Assembly (NCBI GenBank): GCA_018335675.1
Contig: JAGXRQ010000019.1
Span: 1 to 64,000, forward strand
DNA from: Bacteroidota bacterium
GTDB lineage: Bacteria; Bacteroidota; Bacteroidia; Bacteroidales; UBA7960
Length of the DNA stretch: 64,000 nt
Direction of reading: 5' to 3'
Of this stretch, positions 1 to 7,044 are shown piece after piece. The notes under the pieces are model-generated. The model was not told the DNA's origin. It ran no database searches and saw only the letters and a list, made by a program, of their open reading frames with translations. Positions within the stretch are counted from its first letter, which is position 1. Each line of letters begins with the position of its first letter. The translations under genes were made by a program, and so were the position numbers.

Positions 1-1
1 T

Positions 2-211
2 TCATGGGAACGAGGTGCTAATGAAAATATAAATGGGCTTATCAGGCAATACTTTCCTAAAGGGTCTTCTTTTGAAAATATTACTAATCAACAAATTCAA
101 TATGTTCAACACAAGTTAAATAACAGACCAAGAAAAAAATTGGGGTTCTTATCACCAATTGAATTTTTATCATTAAATTTGATTAAACAAAAAGTTGCAT
201 TTGTGACTTGA
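2..211 (+). mobile_element. IS30-family transposase, C-terminal part (cut by window edge)
   Basis: An open frame enters from the left edge and ends with TGA at 209-211, giving 69 residues. It reads SWERGANENINGLIRQYFPK near its start and NNRPRKKLGFLSPIEFL later. Both are hallmarks of the C-terminal catalytic region of IS30-family DDE transposases; the W-x-RG-x-NEN-x-NG stretch surrounds the last catalytic acidic residue. The rest of the gene lies outside the window, so whether the element is intact cannot be judged. No convincing terminal inverted repeat was identified downstream, although a strong hairpin follows at about 300-385. Confidence 0.88.
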
Positions 212-304
212 ATTCAGCATTTTTAAGATTGAAGATTTATTATAATGCACTAATATCAGTATAGAGCAGTGCGCAGGGCCGGCAGCAGAAGCCATAAGAA
301 TCCG

Positions 305-385
305 GAAGTTTCCAGTTCCTTCGGAAGCTGGAAATTCCTTTCGGCAGAATGAACTGGAAGCTTCCGAAGGAACTTCCAGCTTCTA
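305..385. repeat. Hairpin-forming inverted repeat downstream of the transposase
   Basis: The 15-mer AGTTCCTTCGGAAGC at 314-328 is repeated exactly as its reverse complement at 360-374, with a 31-base loop. Further weak pairing continues outwards, and a small perfect palindrome GGAAGCTTCC lies at 356-365. It could be a transcription terminator for the transposase, a REP-like element, or part of the IS end. The sequence alone does not decide. Confidence 0.7.
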
Positions 386-425
386 AAAGACAAAACCAAA
401 ATTCTCCTACACAATTTTTTTATGC

Positions 426-433
426 TAAATTTG
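426..433 (+). promoter_or_regulatory. Promoter -7 element (TAAATTTG) for the acyl-CoA synthetase
   Basis: TAAATTTG matches the Bacteroidota -7 consensus TAnnTTTG and lies 48 bases before the start codon. No clear -33 TTG is seen at the usual spacing. Confidence 0.5.
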
Positions 434-481
434 TAGCCGAAAAATAATTAACCACTGCTGCTAGCATTAAAAAACCCTGAT

Positions 482-2254
482 ATGGAGATTAAAAGAAACT
501 TCGATTTATTAGAGAAATATAAAGCAAATTCACAAAAAGAAGATGCTCTTTGCTTTAAGCAAAATGGAGTATGGAAAAAGTTTAGTGCAAAGGAATATGT
601 CGATCTTGCATACAGCTTTTGTTATGGACTTTATGAAATGGGTTTTAGAAATGGTGATAAAATAATTACAATTTCAAATAATCGTCCTGAATGGAATTTT
701 GTTGATCTCGGCATGGCAATGCTTGGAGTTGTCCACGTACCTGTATTTACTTCTCTTAATGTTGCTGAATACGAATATGTTATTAAGCATTCTGAAGCAA
801 AAATGGTTATAATTTCAGATGTTAAGCTTTTTAAATCTGTGTTTCCGGCAGTTGATGATAATCAATCTAAGGTTTTGGTTTATACATTTGACGAGATTAG
901 TGAAGCAAGTAATTGGATGGAAATTGTAAATATAGGAAAGTCAGCTTCAGAACAAACAAAAGCTGAAATTGAGAAAATAAAGATAGGTATTACTGAAGAT
1001 GCTTTTGCAACTCTTATCTATACATCCGGAACAACAGGCCAGTCAAAAGGTGTAATGCTATCACACAAAAACCTAGTGAGCAATTTCCTATCTGCTGCTA
1101 AGGTGTTCAATCTTAAGCCTTCTGATAAGTATCTTAGCATTCTTCCTCTATGTCATGTTGGTGGGCGCCTTGGCAACTATCAAACTCAATATAGCGGTGC
1201 CGGCATATATTACGCGGAAAATATGGGTACTATTGCAGTGAATATGCAGGAAATAAGACCTGATGGTTTCGACGCTGTGCCTCGTATTATTGAGAAGTTT
1301 TATGAAGTTATAATATCTAAAGGTAAGAAGCTTGATGGTGTTAAGAAGAAATTGTTTTTCTGGGCAGTGAAAGTGGCATCTACATATAAACCGTTTGGCG
1401 AAAATGGATGGTTTTATGAGAGAAAACTTAAACTTGCAGATAAGCTTATATTTAGTAAATGGAGAGCAGCTCTCGGAAATAATGTCAGGATTGTTGGTTG
1501 CGGTGGTGCAAGTTTGCCTTACAAACTGGAAAGAATATTTTGGGCTGCGGGAATTAAAATTGTAAATATGTACGGCCTTACCGAGACTTCTCCTATAATT
1601 ACAATAAACAGAACTAGTAAAGGAGGTTTAAAGCTTGGGTCTGTTGGTAAAACTATTGAAGGTGTTGAAGTGAAAATTGCTGAAGATGGAGAAATCCTTT
1701 GCAAGGGTCCAAATGTTATGATTGGCTATTACAAAGAAGATGATCTTACTAAAGCCGCATTTGACGAGGATGGCTGGTTTAAAACCGGAGATATCGGACA
1801 TGTTGATAAAAATGGTTTTTTGATGGTGACAGACAGGAAAAAGGAAATCTTTAAACTCTCGAATGGGAAATTTATAGCTCCTCAGTTAATTGAAATAATG
1901 TTTAAAGAATCTGCTCTAATCGACCAATTAATGATTGTTGGTGAACACGAGAAATTTGCTGCCGCTATTATATCTCCAAATTTTAAATATTTTGAAGACT
2001 TAAGGTCTAATAATGAAGTTTCTTATGCTGACAATAATGAATTGATTGAAAATCAGTCTATTATTTCTATGATGTCGTCGGAGGTTGAGAAAATGAATAA
2101 AGCTTTAAACCCGCATGAGAAGGTAGTAAAGTTTAAATTAGTAACCGATGAATGGACTCCGGCTACAGGAGAACTTTCGCCAACTCTTAAGCTGCGTAGG
2201 CAGGTAATTGCTGAAAAATATAGTGACTTAATTTCTCAGATATACAAAAAATGA
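482..2254 (+). CDS. Long-chain fatty acid--CoA ligase (AMP-forming acyl-CoA synthetase)
   Basis: The 590-residue product belongs to the ANL adenylate-forming superfamily and should activate fatty acids to acyl-CoA through an acyl-AMP intermediate in the cytoplasm. The P-loop-like AMP motif YTSGTTGQSKGVMLSHK lies near residue 180. A YGLTETSP motif lies near 364. The hinge block FKTGDIGHVDKNGFL with following TDRKKE is near 436-459. The length and the LSNGKFIAPQ segment fit the bacterial FAA1/FadD15-like long-chain branch rather than acetyl-CoA synthetase. The start ATG follows a TAnnTTTG element. The stop overlaps the next start as ATGA, so the two genes are probably cotranscribed. Chain-length preference cannot be read from the sequence. 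Confidence 0.9.
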   Translation: MEIKRNFDLLEKYKANSQKEDALCFKQNGVWKKFSAKEYVDLAYSFCYGLYEMGFRNGDKIITISNNRPEWNFVDLGMAMLGVVHVPVFTSLNVAEYEYVIKHSEAKMVIISDVKLFKSVFPAVDDNQSKVLVYTFDEISEASNWMEIVNIGKSASEQTKAEIEKIKIGITEDAFATLIYTSGTTGQSKGVMLSHKNLVSNFLSAAKVFNLKPSDKYLSILPLCHVGGRLGNYQTQYSGAGIYYAENMGTIAVNMQEIRPDGFDAVPRIIEKFYEVIISKGKKLDGVKKKLFFWAVKVASTYKPFGENGWFYERKLKLADKLIFSKWRAALGNNVRIVGCGGASLPYKLERIFWAAGIKIVNMYGLTETSPIITINRTSKGGLKLGSVGKTIEGVEVKIAEDGEILCKGPNVMIGYYKEDDLTKAAFDEDGWFKTGDIGHVDKNGFLMVTDRKKEIFKLSNGKFIAPQLIEIMFKESALIDQLMIVGEHEKFAAAIISPNFKYFEDLRSNNEVSYADNNELIENQSIISMMSSEVEKMNKALNPHEKVVKFKLVTDEWTPATGELSPTLKLRRQVIAEKYSDLISQIYKK

Positions 2255-2826
2255 GACACATAATTTTAATTTGTTTATTAAGCAGTAGTTTATTTGGGCT
2301 TGCTTCTGAGGGTGAGGCTCCCAGAAATATCTACAGTGGAGGTATGCATATTTTTCAGCCGTCTTTTGTTAGTTATAAAAATCCGCTTGATGAGATTCAT
2401 ACTTATGGTTCAGGGATAGGTGGTATAATGAGGTTTTATCTTTGGTCAAATTTTGCGGCGGGATTTTATGGTGGCCGACATACCGCGGAATATGATACCA
2501 ACGGTTCTGAAAATTCATACATATCACTGGGGCATGGCGGAGGATTTGTTGGATTGACTCATAAGTCAGGGAAATTCCGATACAGCCTGTCAATGGGTGT
2601 TGGCGGAGGCACAATTAAAAACTTGCATATCGTTGAGCAACAAGTTGATGTTTTAGCTGATGCTCATTTTTATAAATATTCAACAATGGTGCTTTTGCCA
2701 TTTACATCAGTCGATTACAGTCTAACAAGACGGTTGTTAATTACGCTTCAAGCGTCTTACTTTATGGCTGATAATATGAATTACACGGCTCCTTCTTTGC
2801 AAATTGGACTTTTATTTAATAGGTAG
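2251..2826 (+). CDS. Small exported protein of unknown function, possible outer-membrane barrel
   Basis: This 191-residue protein starts with a signal peptide (short basic N-terminus, hydrophobic ILICLLSSSLFGL, probable cleavage after LAS). The remainder is rich in Gly, aromatic residues and alternating polarity, in stretches such as GGIMRFYLWSNFAAGFYGG and FRYSLSMGVGGG. It ends in a hydrophobic strand and Arg. This is what short outer-membrane beta-barrels look like, but I do not recognise a family. It overlaps the acyl-CoA synthetase by four bases (ATGA), so translational coupling is likely and a link to lipid or envelope metabolism is possible. That functional link is inference only. Confidence 0.7.
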   Translation: MRHIILICLLSSSLFGLASEGEAPRNIYSGGMHIFQPSFVSYKNPLDEIHTYGSGIGGIMRFYLWSNFAAGFYGGRHTAEYDTNGSENSYISLGHGGGFVGLTHKSGKFRYSLSMGVGGGTIKNLHIVEQQVDVLADAHFYKYSTMVLLPFTSVDYSLTRRLLITLQASYFMADNMNYTAPSLQIGLLFNR

Positions 2827-2929
2827 GTGTTTGTTCTAAAAATATTAATCCTTAATCAATAACATTCAACACCCAAAGTTTTATCAATTTTTATAACCAT
2901 TTGGTTTACAATATCTCAAAAAATACATC

Positions 2930-2937
2930 TAAATTTG
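2930..2937 (+). promoter_or_regulatory. Promoter -7 element (TAAATTTG) for the DUF1573 gene
   Basis: TAAATTTG matches TAnnTTTG. It overlaps the TTG codon at 2935 that would otherwise extend the reading frame, which is why the ATG at 2956 is preferred as start. The implied 5' leader is only about 10-15 bases. Confidence 0.5.
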
Positions 2938-2955
2938 CGCAAATACGCTTGCAAA

Positions 2956-3351
2956 ATGAAGAAGTATCTGTGTTGCTTAATTTTTCTTTACTGGGTTATA
3001 AGCATTCCAACTCATGGTGTTGTTAATGAAAATCATGTTGAACCCATTATTACGGTTTCCGAATCGATAATTGACTTCGGGATTGCAAATCAAGGCGAAA
3101 ATCTTTCCAGACAAATTAAAGTTACAAACACCGGAACCAGAGCTCTCAAAATCTCAAACGTAAGAGGAAGCTGCGGCTTAGCGGTTGTCTCCTTCCCACG
3201 TCAGGAAATTAAACCCGGCGAATCCGGCGTCATACATTTCAGATACGACTCTTCAAGAATTGGCGATTTCGAAAGAATTTTAACGATACACTCAAATAGC
3301 GCTGAAAATACTGTAAAAATTAAAGTTAAAGGAAGGGTAGTTAATAAATAA
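2956..3351 (+). CDS. DUF1573 domain-containing exported protein
   Basis: From the ATG at 2956 the product is 131 residues: a signal peptide (MKKYLCCLIFLYWVISIPTHG) followed by one DUF1573 domain. The domain is recognised by the sequence DFGIANQGENLSRQIKVTN, then TGTRALKISNVRGSCG and a C-terminal IKPGESGVIHF segment. DUF1573 is an Ig-like, ASH-related beta-sandwich found in many exported Bacteroidota proteins, and its biochemical role is unknown. The usual SCGC motif is reduced to SCG here. The longer frame from TTG at 2935 would start inside the promoter element. A block of tandem heptamers begins two bases after the stop codon. Confidence 0.85.
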   Translation: MKKYLCCLIFLYWVISIPTHGVVNENHVEPIITVSESIIDFGIANQGENLSRQIKVTNTGTRALKISNVRGSCGLAVVSFPRQEIKPGESGVIHFRYDSSRIGDFERILTIHSNSAENTVKIKVKGRVVNK

Positions 3352-3352
3352 G

Positions 3353-3429
3353 GGTGTTAGGTGTTAGGTGTTAGGTGTTAGGTGTTAGGTGTTAGGTGTT
3401 AGGTGTCAAGTATCAGGTATCAGGTGTCA
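3353..3429 (+). repeat. Tandem heptamers, GGTGTTA type (11 units)
   Basis: There are seven perfect GGTGTTA units at 3353-3401, then GGTGTCA, AGTATCA, GGTATCA and GGTGTCA up to 3429. The period is exactly 7 bases. It starts right after the DUF1573 stop codon. Confidence 0.97.
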
Positions 3430-3444
3430 GGATTTCAAGATTCA

Positions 3445-3514
3445 GAAACCCGAAACCCGAAACCCGAAACCCGAAACCCGAAACCCGAAACCCGAAACCC
3501 GAAACCCAAAACCC
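3445..3514. repeat. Tandem heptamers, AAACCCG type (10 units)
   Basis: Ten CCC runs recur every 7 bases (3449, 3456 and so on to 3512) as GAAACCC, with the last units drifting to AAAACCC. On the minus strand this is GGGTTTC repeated, which is telomere-like and a candidate G-quadruplex. It ends 14 bases before the start codon of the M24 peptidase. Confidence 0.97.
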
Positions 3515-3528
3515 AAAACCTATTACCT

Positions 3529-4998
3529 ATGAAAAGATATGCCACAATCATCATTTTACTGATTATTATTATTGTTCAGATTTTTATACTAAGGTTGTTT
3601 TTTAGTTTTGAGAAGAAGAGATGTGTTTTGCCTGAAAGGTTTTTGTATGAAATTACAGAAAATGATTACGACGCATTGGCATATAAGAACAGAAGAGATA
3701 GGCTGTATGATGTTGTTTCTGATGGTGTAATTATTATTTCTGCGAAGGCAGGTAATGATTTTAAATATATTACTGGTTTTGATGAGAGGGTAGGAACAGC
3801 AATATTGCAACCTAAAAGCGAAACTCCATTCACACTGTTTGTTGAACCTTATAATCTTTTTGCTGCACAATGGACAGGCGAGTTATATGGCATCGAAGGT
3901 GCAATAGAAAAGTTTGGTGCTGATAAGGCTTTTGATATTGCAACCTTGTTGGAGGAGATTCCCGGAATATTGAAAACTACAAATAAGTTGTTCTTACATT
4001 CTAATGATAAAGAACTTAAATCGGAAGTTGAAAAGCTTATTAAATCATCAAAAAGAAAAATTGAAGTTCTTGATATTGACGCAATTATACATGAAATGCG
4101 AGTAGTAAAAGATGAATGGGAAATTGCGCAAATTCGACAGGCTGTTAATGTTACGGCACTTGCACATAAAAGGGTTTGGGAAACTGTTATGACAGGGCAA
4201 AAAGAATATGAAGTGCAAGCCGAAATAGAATATGTTTACAGAAAGAATGGACTAAAAGTTGGTTTCTATTCTATTATTGGTTCAGGACCTAATGCTACTG
4301 TGTTGCATCATTATAAAAACAACAGAGAAATTATACAGGGAGATCTTCTGCTTGTTGATATTGGAGCCGCTAGTAAAGTAGGATATAACACTGACATAAC
4401 GCGAACAATTCCTGTTAGTGGTAAGTTTTCCAAAGAGCAGAAAATAATTTATGAATTGGTCTTGAAGGCATTCGATGAAGGTGTTAAGGAATTTATGCCA
4501 GGTAATAAAGTCCTCGACCCAAGCCATAAAGCCATTAATGTGCTAGTAAATGGATTGTACGATCTGGGCTTAATAACAGACACAACTCAATGGTGGCAAA
4601 AAAGATTCTATATTCAGCATCGAACTAGTCATTATATAGGCCTTAATGTTCATGATGTTGGACTTTATGGAGATTTCGACATAAACAACCGCGATGAGCA
4701 TATTCTTAGTCCTGAATTCCAAGGTAGGGAACTTCTTCCCGGAATGGTTTTATCTATGGAGCCAGGATTGTATTTTATGGAAAACAAGCTCGACCATCTT
4801 AAAGATCTTTTCGGACACTTAGCCACTGAAGAAGAACTTAATGATTTTGCCCAGAAAGTAAGACCAATATACGAGAAATACCAAGGAATAGGAGTGAGGA
4901 TTGAAGATGTAATACTTGTAACCCAAGATGGGCATGAAAATCTTTCCGGCCATTTACCTAAGAAAGTTTATGAGATAGAGAATTGGTTGAAGGATTAG
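3529..4998 (+). CDS. M24-family metallopeptidase (Xaa-Pro aminopeptidase-like), membrane-anchored
   Basis: The open frame runs back through the heptamer repeats, but the credible start is the ATG at 3529. From there the 489-residue product opens with one hydrophobic segment (YATIIILLIIIIVQIFILRLF), so it is exported and anchored or carries a signal sequence. An N-terminal creatinase-like domain is followed by the pita-bread catalytic domain. The five metal ligands are visible: two Asp in VDIGAASKVGYNTDITR, His in SHYIGLNVHDVG, Glu in LSMEPGLYF and Glu in GVRIEDVILVT. It should remove an N-terminal residue that precedes proline. The region just upstream is entirely heptamer repeat, so its promoter is unclear. 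It may be read through from the DUF1573 gene. Confidence 0.9.
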   Translation: MKRYATIIILLIIIIVQIFILRLFFSFEKKRCVLPERFLYEITENDYDALAYKNRRDRLYDVVSDGVIIISAKAGNDFKYITGFDERVGTAILQPKSETPFTLFVEPYNLFAAQWTGELYGIEGAIEKFGADKAFDIATLLEEIPGILKTTNKLFLHSNDKELKSEVEKLIKSSKRKIEVLDIDAIIHEMRVVKDEWEIAQIRQAVNVTALAHKRVWETVMTGQKEYEVQAEIEYVYRKNGLKVGFYSIIGSGPNATVLHHYKNNREIIQGDLLLVDIGAASKVGYNTDITRTIPVSGKFSKEQKIIYELVLKAFDEGVKEFMPGNKVLDPSHKAINVLVNGLYDLGLITDTTQWWQKRFYIQHRTSHYIGLNVHDVGLYGDFDINNRDEHILSPEFQGRELLPGMVLSMEPGLYFMENKLDHLKDLFGHLATEEELNDFAQKVRPIYEKYQGIGVRIEDVILVTQDGHENLSGHLPKKVYEIENWLKD

Positions 4999-5005
4999 AT
5001 TTGGG

Positions 5006-5105
5006 GGTGTTAGGTGTCAGGTATCAGGTATCGGGTATCGGGTATCGGGTATCGGGAATTGGGTGTCGGTGTTGGGTGTCGGTGTTGGGTATCGGATGTC
5101 AGGTT
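5006..5105 (+). repeat. Tandem heptamers, GGTRTYR type, with a G-quadruplex candidate
   Basis: Units are GGTGTTA, GGTGTCA, GGTATCA, four GGTATCG, GGAATTG, then mixed 6- and 7-base units to about 5105. GGG runs at 5033, 5040, 5047, 5054 and 5061 have 4-base loops, which is a canonical G3 quadruplex pattern. The tract reaches the 3' end of the minus-strand four-helix-bundle gene. Confidence 0.95.
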
Positions 5106-5493
5106 AGGATTTTGGGTGTATTTTTGGTTGTTTGGCAATCCGACTTGTTCTTATATTGATTAGCCTCGTTAACATAGAACAGATATCATCACATTCTTTT
5201 TCAATGGTTTTTAATTCATTTTTTGTAATATATTTAATTTCTTCGGCAATTAATGTTTGAGTTAAGAGTTCAGAAGCTGAACCTCTGGCTATATAGAAAT
5301 GTCTGATTGATTGTTGATTGCTTCCTAGTTGATCTCCTTCAGCAATATTGCTTGGAATACTTACTGCAGCACGCCTCATTTGGTCAATTAGTCCGAAATC
5401 TTTTGAAATACTACCTTTGCTAGTTAACGAGTATATGGCAACAGCAAGGTCTTTTGATTTTCGCCACACATTTAATTTTTTAAATTCCCCCAT
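5104..5493 (-). CDS. Four-helix-bundle protein (S23/23S rRNA IVS family, Avd-like)
   Basis: This 129-residue protein matches the TIGR02436-type four-helix-bundle family. It has FKKLNVWRKSKDLAVAIYSLT in helix 1, then MRRAAVSIPSNIAEG and ARGSASELLTQ. The family includes proteins encoded in 23S rRNA intervening sequences and is related to Avd, the accessory protein of diversity-generating retroelements. These are basic helical proteins thought to bind nucleic acid. No reverse transcriptase or rRNA gene is nearby. The last ten or so residues (AKQPKIHPKS) are read from sequence merging into the heptamer tract, so the original C-terminus may have been replaced. Heptamer tracts in opposite orientation lie on both sides of the gene. 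Confidence 0.88.
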   Translation of the reverse strand: MGEFKKLNVWRKSKDLAVAIYSLTSKGSISKDFGLIDQMRRAAVSIPSNIAEGDQLGSNQQSIRHFYIARGSASELLTQTLIAEEIKYITKNELKTIEKECDDICSMLTRLINIRTSRIAKQPKIHPKS

Positions 5494-5568
5494 AAATCTA
5501 TCTAATATTCTGCAAAATATAAAAATAACACACTAAATAACAATAATATTAATTAAAACAAAAAATTT

Positions 5569-5629
5569 CAACACCCAACACCCAACACCTAATACCTGAC
5601 ACCTAATACCTGACACCTAATACCTAACA
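5569..5629 (-). repeat. Tandem heptamers on the other side of the four-helix-bundle gene
   Basis: Read on the minus strand the units are GGTATTA, GGTGTCA, GGTATTA, GGTGTCA, GGTATTA and three GGTGTTG. It is the same unit family as 5006-5105 but inverted, so the G-rich strands of both tracts run outwards from the repeats into the gene between them. The unit order differs from the left tract. Confidence 0.95.
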
Positions 5630-5706
5630 ATTAAAATAAATTAGGTTTTAAATATTTTTTTTTTGAATTTTGCGACATCTTTTATAAAAACATAAAACCT
5701 ATAAAC

Positions 5707-6906
5707 ATGCCAAAAATATCTGAAAAAGGGCTTATGATGCCCGAGTCACCAATTAGGAAACTTGTTCCCTTTGCAGAAGCAGCTAAGAAAAGAGGAGTTA
5801 AAGTGTATCATCTAAACATTGGACAACCCGACATCCCAACTCCGCAAAGTATGATTGATGCAATGCGAAATCTTAATACAAAGGTTATTGAATACAGCCA
5901 TTCTGCCGGTATTCTTTCATATCGTGAAAAGCTTTGTAAATATTATGAAAAGCATAATATTAAGATTACTCCTGACGACATCATTATTGGTGCCGGTGCC
6001 TCAGAAGCTATCTTATTTGCAGTGCAAACATGTTTAAATCCTGATGATGAGATTATTATCCCTGAGCCATTTTATGCAAATTATAATGGATTTGCTACAA
6101 GTGCAGGAGTGAAAGTTAAACCAATTATTTCTTCTATCGACGATGGGTTTGCGCTTCCTCCTATTGCTGAGTTTGAAAAGGCAATTACTCCTAAAACCAA
6201 GGCTATTATGGTTTGTAATCCTAACAATCCTACCGGTTATCTTTATTCAAAGGAGGAGCTTGAAGTTTTGAGAGAAATTGTTAAGAAATACGATTTGTTC
6301 TTGTTTGCCGATGAGGTTTATAGAGAATTTTGTTATGATGGAACTACCCATTTTTCAGTAATGAATCTTGAAGGTCTGGAAGAAAATGTGGTTTTATTTG
6401 ATTCTGTTTCAAAAAGATACAGTGCATGCGGTATAAGAATAGGAGCAATGATTTCTCGCAATAAGGAGGTTATGAAAACAGCAATGAAATTTGCTCAGGC
6501 AAGATTAAGTCCGCCTTCTCTCGGGCAAATAGCCGCCGAAGCTGCTGTTGAAACCCCTGATTCATACTTCACAGAGGTTATTGAAGAGTACCGCGCGAGA
6601 AGAGACACTGTTGTAAATGGTCTGAATAAAATCCCGGGTGTATTTTGCCCAAACCCAAAAGGAGCATTTTATGTAACTACAAAACTTCCAATCGACAATT
6701 GCGATAAATTCTGCCAATGGCTTTTGGAAGATTTTAATTTTGAAAATCAAACTGTTATGTTAGCTCCTGCAACAGGGTTCTATTCTACTCCCGGTGCCGG
6801 CAAAAACGAGGTAAGAATATCGTATGTTTTGAATGTTGATGATCTTAAAAAATCAATAATTTGCCTTGAAGAAGCATTGAAGGTTTATCCTGGACGCACA
6901 AGATAA
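5707..6906 (+). CDS. Class I/II pyridoxal-phosphate aminotransferase (aspartate aminotransferase-like)
   Basis: The 399-residue product is a fold-type I PLP aminotransferase. The N-terminal block YHLNIGQPDIPTP is followed by the cofactor-binding stretch GAGASEAI, the CNPNNPTGYLYS segment, ADEVYREF with the Asp that contacts the pyridine nitrogen, and DSVSKRYSACGIRIG, in which the Lys forms the Schiff base. The late Arg in NEVRISYVLN binds the substrate carboxylate. This pattern fits the AspC/aromatic aminotransferase Igamma-type group common in Bacteroidota. The exact amino donor cannot be assigned. It stands alone between repeat blocks, with a REP-like palindrome just after the stop. Confidence 0.9.
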   Translation: MPKISEKGLMMPESPIRKLVPFAEAAKKRGVKVYHLNIGQPDIPTPQSMIDAMRNLNTKVIEYSHSAGILSYREKLCKYYEKHNIKITPDDIIIGAGASEAILFAVQTCLNPDDEIIIPEPFYANYNGFATSAGVKVKPIISSIDDGFALPPIAEFEKAITPKTKAIMVCNPNNPTGYLYSKEELEVLREIVKKYDLFLFADEVYREFCYDGTTHFSVMNLEGLEENVVLFDSVSKRYSACGIRIGAMISRNKEVMKTAMKFAQARLSPPSLGQIAAEAAVETPDSYFTEVIEEYRARRDTVVNGLNKIPGVFCPNPKGAFYVTTKLPIDNCDKFCQWLLEDFNFENQTVMLAPATGFYSTPGAGKNEVRISYVLNVDDLKKSIICLEEALKVYPGRTR

Positions 6907-6916
6907 TTCACCCCCC

Positions 6917-6943
6917 GTAGAGACGCCATGCTTGGCGTCTCTA
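6917..6943. repeat. REP-like palindrome, AGAGACGCC type
   Basis: AGAGACGCC at 6919-6927 pairs perfectly with GGCGTCTCT at 6934-6942 around a 6-base loop. A lone half copy (GGCGTCTCTATTAAA) follows at about 6957. It lies between converging genes and could end transcription from either side. Confidence 0.9.
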
Positions 6944-7018
6944 TTTATTTATAACCGGCGTCTCTATTAAATTCCCACCGACGTTTCAATTAATTAAAAT
7001 AATATATGAAATTCAAAC

Positions 7019-7044
7019 AGAGACGCGAGGCATCGCGTCTCTAC
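7019..7044. repeat. REP-like palindrome overlapping a stop codon
   Basis: AGAGACGCGA at 7019-7028 pairs perfectly with TCGCGTCTCT at 7033-7042 around a 4-base loop. The TAG stop of the minus-strand phosphatase gene (7041-7043) lies inside the stem. It is the same family as the palindrome at 6917, with a different inner stem. Confidence 0.9.

Noticed and set aside
3353-3514. CRISPR array
   Set aside because: The repeats are 7 bases, contiguous and without spacers, and no cas genes are present.
3396-3528. Coding extension of the M24 peptidase and a second ORF through the heptamers
   Set aside because: The residues come only from repeat translation; the membrane helix and family match start at the ATG 3529.
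5104-5493. Diversity-generating retroelement (Avd plus template/variable repeats)
   Set aside because: No reverse transcriptase and no template/variable repeat pair with adenine-biased changes is visible in the window.
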